Below the pieces are notes generated by a model. The model was given only the letters and a program-made list of their open reading frames with translations, was not told where the DNA came from and did not search any database. The translations under genes were made by a program, and so were the position numbers. From Undaria pinnatifida (taxonomy: Eukaryota; Sar; Phaeophyceae; Laminariales; Alariaceae), in NCBI GenBank assembly GCA_012845835.1, contig JABAKD010000010.1, forward strand, positions 12,361,973 through 12,425,972: 64,000 bases of DNA, written 5' to 3'. Positions 60,401 through 64,000 of this stretch are shown in pieces (the stretch's first letter is position 1; each line of letters opens with the position of its first letter).

Positions 60401-63400
60401 AAACGAAAAAGCAACATAAATACCTGTACGTGCTTCCAACTGAAAATATACTACCAGGTATAATACAAGGCTCCCTTCGGAACGCGTTTGGTTTGAAACC
60501 CCGGGGGTGTCGCCACTTGAACAGGAGGAACACAGGCGTTCCTATAACATTAGCTAAAATATTTCCCTTCCGAGTCGCGTTATTAACGGGGGTGACGGGA
60601 AAAATAGGAAGGCCCGAATCAACCTGATTAAACACTCGTGTATCTATATTTTTACTATCGGTTCGTGTACGACACGGTCGGCATTGTAGCACTTTACCCC
60701 CCATGAAATTGGGGACAATCTGCTTGGAATAAGTCTGGGATAAAAATCGAAGCAGTAAAGGGGGCTATTTATCGCGGATATTATACACAGAAAAAAAACA
60801 ACAACAAAAGGCACCAGGGCAATAGCTCAGCACATTCATGTAGTTGCCACTACAGACCTCAGCAGCAGCGGCAGCAGCAGCAGCAAAGCAATAGTGCCCA
60901 AAAGGCAAAAAAGCTCGGAACACCAAGAAAAAAACGTCAACGAAGTCCGAGCGTACCTGATATTTATGTATGTCGTTTGTATAAGACCGCTCCGTAGGTT
61001 GACATCATAGCGATGGAGACGCCTGTAATATTTGATTGATCTTTAATTGTTTCCGGGCTGAAAAATTCGAGAAAGCAAAAGCTCATAGGCCAACATGATT
61101 TTCCGCACCCGAGGAGGGCCAACACCATGCCAAGAAACTCAGCTACCAACGCCCCGTAGACGAAACACACAGAAGGCAGAGAGCAGACAACATACGGATA
61201 ACATGCCGCTGGTGCCAGTCAATGCAGCTTCCATCACCACAGCCAAAATTGTGGCCCATGGCGTCGTCCCTGATCGAATTGAACGCTTCTGTACAACCTA
61301 AAATTTGTGTTTTAGCAAAATGATTACGCTGTTTGGCCAGCACCTGCACTTTATCCACTCCTCATCTCGCGCTTCACGTCAGCTAGTTGTGTGGGCACAC
61401 CCCACTCTGTTTTCAGGGCTGGGTATCGCCTCTTACCTTTTCTTTTTTTTTTTATCCTCCGGCGGATGGGGAAAAATAAAGGATTAGCCCACCTCACCAC
61501 ACTTCCACGTATTTTCATACGCGTCGTGTGTCGATTGAACTCAGTTGCTTTCGCTACCCAACGCTAGCTGGCGCACCCTTCAAATCCCACTTTAGCGATA
61601 GCGTGGGTCCCTATCAGTAGCTGGATGGTGCATCAGTGCTGGCGCCCAGCATTGATATTTTTTTGGTTTTCGATTTTAGCTTTTGTGTTTCAGGTGTTTG
61701 CTGCGTTTGGATACCCTGCTTCCTCCGGCGGATGGGGAAAAATAAAGCTTAAGCTCACCACACTTCCACGTAGGTGTCTCTTTCCCCCCTTAAAGCACCA
61801 AAGTCTGTTCGGTTTTGGGGTTTTGTCTTCCCTGTTTGCACGCGCCCTTACTCGAACGTCATGCCAACGCCAAACACACAGAATAAGGTAGCGCCAACAC
61901 CAGCACCCAACATCGACGCCATCCCCAACGCCAACACAACGCTGACGCCAATGCCGACACAACCTAGTAAACGACACACTAAACATAAATTGAGGGACGC
62001 GGCGCACGCCAACTTGTACCCTTTTACGCTATAACTTAGGCTAGCGCACACCAACTTATGCCAACCTACGCCAATTAATGCTAACGCACGCTACCACAGG
62101 CCAACGCACGGAAACGCACGCCAACTAAAGCCAATCACGCCAACTTACGCTACCGCACGCCAACTTACCCCAACTTACGCTACCGCACGACAACTTACCC
62201 CACCATACGCTAACGCACGCCAACATATGCCAACGCACGATAACTTACGCCTACGTACGCCAGCACAGGCCAAGGCACGGTCACGTACGCCAGCATAGGC
62301 CAACGCACGGTTATGCACGCCAACACACGCCAAAGCACGCCAACTCAAGGTATCGCACGCCAACAGAAGCCAACTTACGCTAATGCACGCCAACTTACTC
62401 CAACGCACGGTAGTGCACACCAACGCAAGGGAGTGTACGCCAACACCCGCCAACACACGCTAACGCACGGCAACACCCGCCAACGCACGCTATCGCACGG
62501 CAACACCCGCTACCGCACGCAAACGCAAGCCAACGCACTCCCACGTACGCCAACACCCCCGCTAACACGCGCCAACACCCGCCAGCACACGCCAACGCGC
62601 CTACGCGCCAACTAACGAGCACAAACAAAAACGCGCAACACCAACGCTGGCAGCAAACACACAAGCACAGACACGCCACTACAAACACTAGCGCTAACAC
62701 AACACACTAACCGCAAATAACGCCCGCACAAACACTGAAGCACAATCAATGCCACCATAAAACACAAATCACAACACATGCCACCACACGGTAAACAACA
62801 CCAACACACACCCACACGCCAACATAAGCACAAACAACCAAAACACGCCAAACAAAAAAAACACACACACTGAAGAAACACAAAACACAAAAACAAAGAA
62901 CGCAAGACACGCCAACACAACCACACCCACACCAACACCAACACAAATACGCAAGGACTAATCACAGGATGGCCCCACAGATCACACCACACAACAAAAA
63001 CACAAACACGCTATTAATGACACAAACCCGCAAAATACGCCAACATACCACACCAACACCAACACACACCTTGGCCGCTTGCTGAGGGGCTCCATCGTCT
63101 GTCCATTTGGACCCAGCCTCCCACCGTATTCGTCCTCCCCACCCCCCCTACCGCGGACCACCATCCCAGGCAACACCAACCCCTGTCCCCCCCCGCCTCC
63201 GCCCATCATCTGCGACCCCGGGGCTGGGAGCATCGGCCCCCGAAGACTCGCCGCTCCTGGCTCCGGCTGGCCCTGGTGCTTCCGAGGGGACGCCAGGCTG
63301 TGCCCCCCACCCCCGCCAGGCCCCATGCCACCCAGGCCTTTTCCTGCGTGCTGCGGAGAGCTGCTGTGAGACTGACCGGGCCCAGTGGAGCCCATGCTCA

Positions 63401-64000
63401 TGCCCCCGCTCACTCCCTGAGTGGAGTTCCCCTTCTCAGTGAGAGAGGGGGATAAAATAGGAGAGGGGACGGGGGGGCGGGGGGCGGTTCGCATACGAAA
63501 AGGGGTAACACGATGGAAACAAGGTTGCTGATTCTTGAATGATGATTCATGATTGAATCAACCTCTGACACACTGCGATCACAACAAAGCAGGTCTTCCA
63601 GCAGAACCACAACAACAAAATACTTGAGTAAAAAACTGCAACTACTACCGACAATCTACTTTGGGGATACGACGGCGTTTCACTAAACCTCCTCCCCCCC
63701 TCCCCTCCTTCGGACACAAACTGAAAACCCTTTCAAGCGACAAAAACGAAAAGCGTCTGAATACGTTGGAGCAGAACCTTCTGCCCTACAACCTCTCCCC
63801 CCTCTCATCTCGCCCAAAAACAAACAAAAAACTCCAGCAAAAATAAAACGCCTTCCAATGACATTTGAAGAGTTTCTTGAACTCTTACCCCTCCGCGGCC
63901 GTCTGGGTCGCCCTTGGATAGCGGGTGTATGTCGAGCTTGTGTCGGAGCCTGACAATCTCGTCTTCGTACTGCTGCTTCATGACGATGTGTGCTTCTTGG
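42452..64000 (-). CDS. TUP1: Tup1-type WD40 transcriptional co-repressor, 5' end outside the window
   Basis: A co-repressor of the Tup1 family. An N-terminal helical segment tetramerises and binds partners, and a C-terminal seven-bladed propeller docks on repressors. Exons in gene order: 63889-64000 (partial; HIVMKQQYEDEIVRLRHKLD, matching Tup1 N-terminal helices), 63070-63434, 59480-60107 (Gly-rich and poly-Gln linker), about 59018-59130 (EIARLRWHVGDVHLVET), 54736-54852 (SVVCCVRFSADGTKIAAGS), 53766-53939 (PYVRAVCFSPDG), 47859-48017 (EVYSLDW, DGRIRLWDSVTG), 45400-45570 (ASIDRVVHVW, SVYAVTFSQDG), 44779-44952 (HTDYVLSVCFSQDGKYIISG) and 42452-42661 (FATGSGDNLVCVWKY, then a short Gly tail and stop). 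Blade order matches yeast Tup1. Exon boundaries from 54,852 to 42,661 agree in phase. The ~59,018 exon does not fit the next acceptor in phase, so one boundary there is wrong or a tiny exon is missing. Intron 47,858-45,571 has a GC donor. Confidence 0.88.
43797..44204 (+). repeat. 19-bp minisatellite, about 21 copies
   Basis: The unit TTCGCTCGGTGTTACTCGC is tandemly repeated almost without variation in the last TUP1 intron. Because the unit has no stop codon and its length is not a multiple of three, every plus frame is open across it (frames of 134-277 codons). These are not genes. High uniformity implies recent expansion. Confidence 0.95.
44565..44756. mobile_element. hAT-like MITE, copy B
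   Basis: A ~190-bp element with terminal inverted repeats: CAGGGTACTTCACGGGTCG at the left; on the complementary strand the right end reads AAGGGTTTTTCGCGGGTCAG. The interior is rich in GGGTCGGG/CCCGACCC. The flanks share CAATT(A/T), compatible with a worn 8-bp target duplication. It starts only 23 bp downstream of the TUP1 exon ending at 44,779. Confidence 0.6.
45091..45190 (-). pseudogene. Duplicated pseudo-exon of TUP1 blade 6
   Basis: On the minus strand this repeats the polypyrimidine tract and the first part of the true exon at 44,779-44,952. It shows GGGTCGAAAGGGCGGCTGT against GGGTCGGAAGGGCGGCTGT, then CAGGCACAGAC. It lacks the acceptor and the coding continuity of the real exon. The copy looks like one unit of a ~190-bp local tandem duplication spanning the intron-exon junction. 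Confidence 0.6.
45705..45910. mobile_element. hAT-like MITE, copy A
   Basis: A 206-bp element with ends CAGGGCTTTCACGGGTC and (complement) CAGGGCTTTTCACGGGTCAG and a (GGGTC)n interior. The flanking 8-mers GTATTTTT and GTATATTT differ at one base, an 8-bp target duplication as produced by hAT elements. It has no coding capacity and lies in a TUP1 intron. Confidence 0.7.
46440..47858 (-). repeat. AACACC-type array with interspersed copies of the exon 3' end
   Basis: The intron after the 47,859-48,017 exon is mostly degenerate CAACACCA units. Embedded in it are imperfect minus-strand copies of the exon-intron junction GTGCTCAAGCAGGCGAGTGG, near 47,695, 47,590, 47,410, 47,200, 46,940 and 46,790. 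The clearest read GGTCGTGCTCACGCGGGCGA and GGTCGTGCTCAGGCAGGCCA. Confidence 0.65.
49417..50850 (-). pseudogene. DDE-type transposase remnant, left arm
   Basis: Mirror copy of the right-arm gene. Motif blocks: MIEVDHSAGYAKYREDGLHV in the frame 50,041-50,592, and SPKFHQELAGVGIEYSWGM in the frame 49,417-49,872. It shares the right arm's interruptions, so the gene was already damaged, or was homogenised, when the palindrome formed. It is additionally disturbed by the tandem duplication near the centre. Confidence 0.7.
50853..52149 (+). pseudogene. DDE-type transposase remnant, right arm
   Basis: The catalytic core of a DDE-superfamily DNA transposase is visible in order. TGQDESIYKAF holds the presumed first Asp and MVSACQD lies downstream. 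GYWGYAQFEEQVVDVMDVL follows, then IEVDHSAGYAKYREDGLHV (second Asp) and PKFHQELAGVGIEYSWGMSK (third acidic residue in the PKFHxEL..IExxWG signature). The family is known from fungi, algae and protists, mostly as unnamed proteins. The N-terminal DNA-binding part is missing because the palindrome centre lies ~12 codons before the first Asp. The frame is interrupted (a frame change after about 51,300 and an internal stop before 51,694), so it is inactive as it stands. Confidence 0.75.
53456..53563 (+). repeat. Dispersed ~100-bp repeat, copy 3
   Basis: Nearly the same as 33,301-33,413 (TGCCTGGTTGGTGAAAACCC at the start, GGCCACGCACAAACTGAGTA near the end). It lies between the palindrome and the TUP1 exon at 53,766. 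Confidence 0.75.
53980..54300 (+). repeat. Degenerate AAGCCA and GTCCGTCA repeats
   Basis: AAGCCAAGCC-type units, then CAGCCA units, then (TCCG/TCAG)n words to about 54,290, all in the TUP1 intron between exons 53,766-53,939 and 54,736-54,852. Confidence 0.7.
55466..55511 (+). repeat. Short repeat shared with RPN5 intron 1
   Basis: The partner of 22,377-22,422 (ACTCACGGC(C/T)GACGTCCTT, then an AT-rich block). It lies in the large TUP1 intron 54,853-59,017. Confidence 0.5.
55980..56112 (+). repeat. (GGGTA)n microsatellite
   Basis: About 20 regular GGGTA pentamers in a TUP1 intron. The minus strand reads PTLPY repeats. Confidence 0.9.
56120..59017. other. TUP1 intron, unremarkable
   Basis: The remainder of the large intron between the 59,018-59,130 and 54,736-54,852 exons. 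It holds no supported exon, although the phase mismatch at its ends leaves room for one small undetected exon. Confidence 0.4.
61457..61773 (+). repeat. 57-bp direct repeat pair
   Basis: TCCGGCGGATGGGGAAAAAT, then AAAG, then CACCACACTTCCACGTA, occurs at 61,457-61,513 and 61,719-61,773 with few differences. Confidence 0.75.
61860..62620 (+). repeat. Degenerate ACGCCAACGC / CTTACGC minisatellite
   Basis: Irregular 7- to 14-bp units built from CGCACGCCAAC, TTACGCTA and CACGGTA words, fading into (CAACAC)n up to about 63,070, just inside the intron before the TUP1 exon ending at 63,070. Confidence 0.8.

Larger units (their letters stand above)
60108..63069. other. TUP1 intron with repeats
   Basis: A 3.0-kb intron between exons 63,070-63,434 and 59,480-60,107. 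It contains an AACGAAA-rich stretch (60,170-60,420), a 57-bp direct duplication (61,457-61,513 and 61,719-61,773) and the CGCACGCCAAC array described separately. Confidence 0.6.

Noticed and set aside
59330-60439. 369-codon minus-strand frame as a separate gene
   Set aside because: Its middle is the Gln/Gly-rich TUP1 exon 59,480-60,107 with proper splice borders and phase. The upstream Phe/Leu-rich part is intronic.

Overview
The window is nuclear DNA from an intron-rich, repeat-rich eukaryote. Long introns, short exons with strong GT-AG signals, GC-rich third codon positions, very long homopolymer runs and abundant microsatellites fit a stramenopile such as a brown alga (an Ectocarpus-like genome). 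The organism is an inference from style and protein similarity. Only two genes are recognised with confidence.

Layout. Positions 1-8,900 hold no confident complete gene. They contain a ~250-bp dispersed repeat family partly in inverted orientation, a GGGT-type microsatellite, five tRNA-5'-half-like repeats, and one well-delimited orphan exon on the minus strand (7,008-7,145). Positions 8,900-14,260 hold a degenerate alanine-rich coding-like tract followed by a fossil non-autonomous LTR retrotransposon with two LTRs. Positions 17,360-21,481 (minus) carry a partly resolved multi-exon gene for a predicted secreted protein with beta-strand-like segments. It is divergent from the next gene, with a 367-bp shared upstream region.

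Positions 21,849-31,619 (plus) are a complete 11-exon gene for the 26S proteasome lid subunit Rpn5/PSMD12 (441 aa). All exon boundaries were resolved and all phases agree. Positions 31,620-42,450 are a repeat-rich spacer between convergent genes, with two copies of a tRNA-derived SINE, minisatellites and small dispersed repeats.

Positions 42,452-64,000 (minus) are the gene of a Tup1-type WD40 co-repressor. The N-terminal coiled-coil exon runs off the window edge, a Gln/Gly-rich linker follows, and a seven-bladed propeller is encoded by seven consecutive exons. Rpn5 works in protein turnover and Tup1 in transcriptional repression. Nothing suggests they form a functional unit.

Most notable features. 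(1) A ~4.9-kb near-perfect palindrome lies inside one TUP1 intron. It is made of two head-to-head, 5'-truncated copies of a DDE-type DNA transposon. (2) The same gene has a GC-AG intron whose donor region is repeated several times as degenerate copies in the intron. (3) A TUP1 exon's 5' part is duplicated as a pseudo-exon in the preceding intron. (4) A nine-base motif, TACC(A/T)GGTA, occurs 12 times, always outside exons. (5) The frame after the RPN5 stop codon stays open for 138 codons and begins with a seven-residue repeat.
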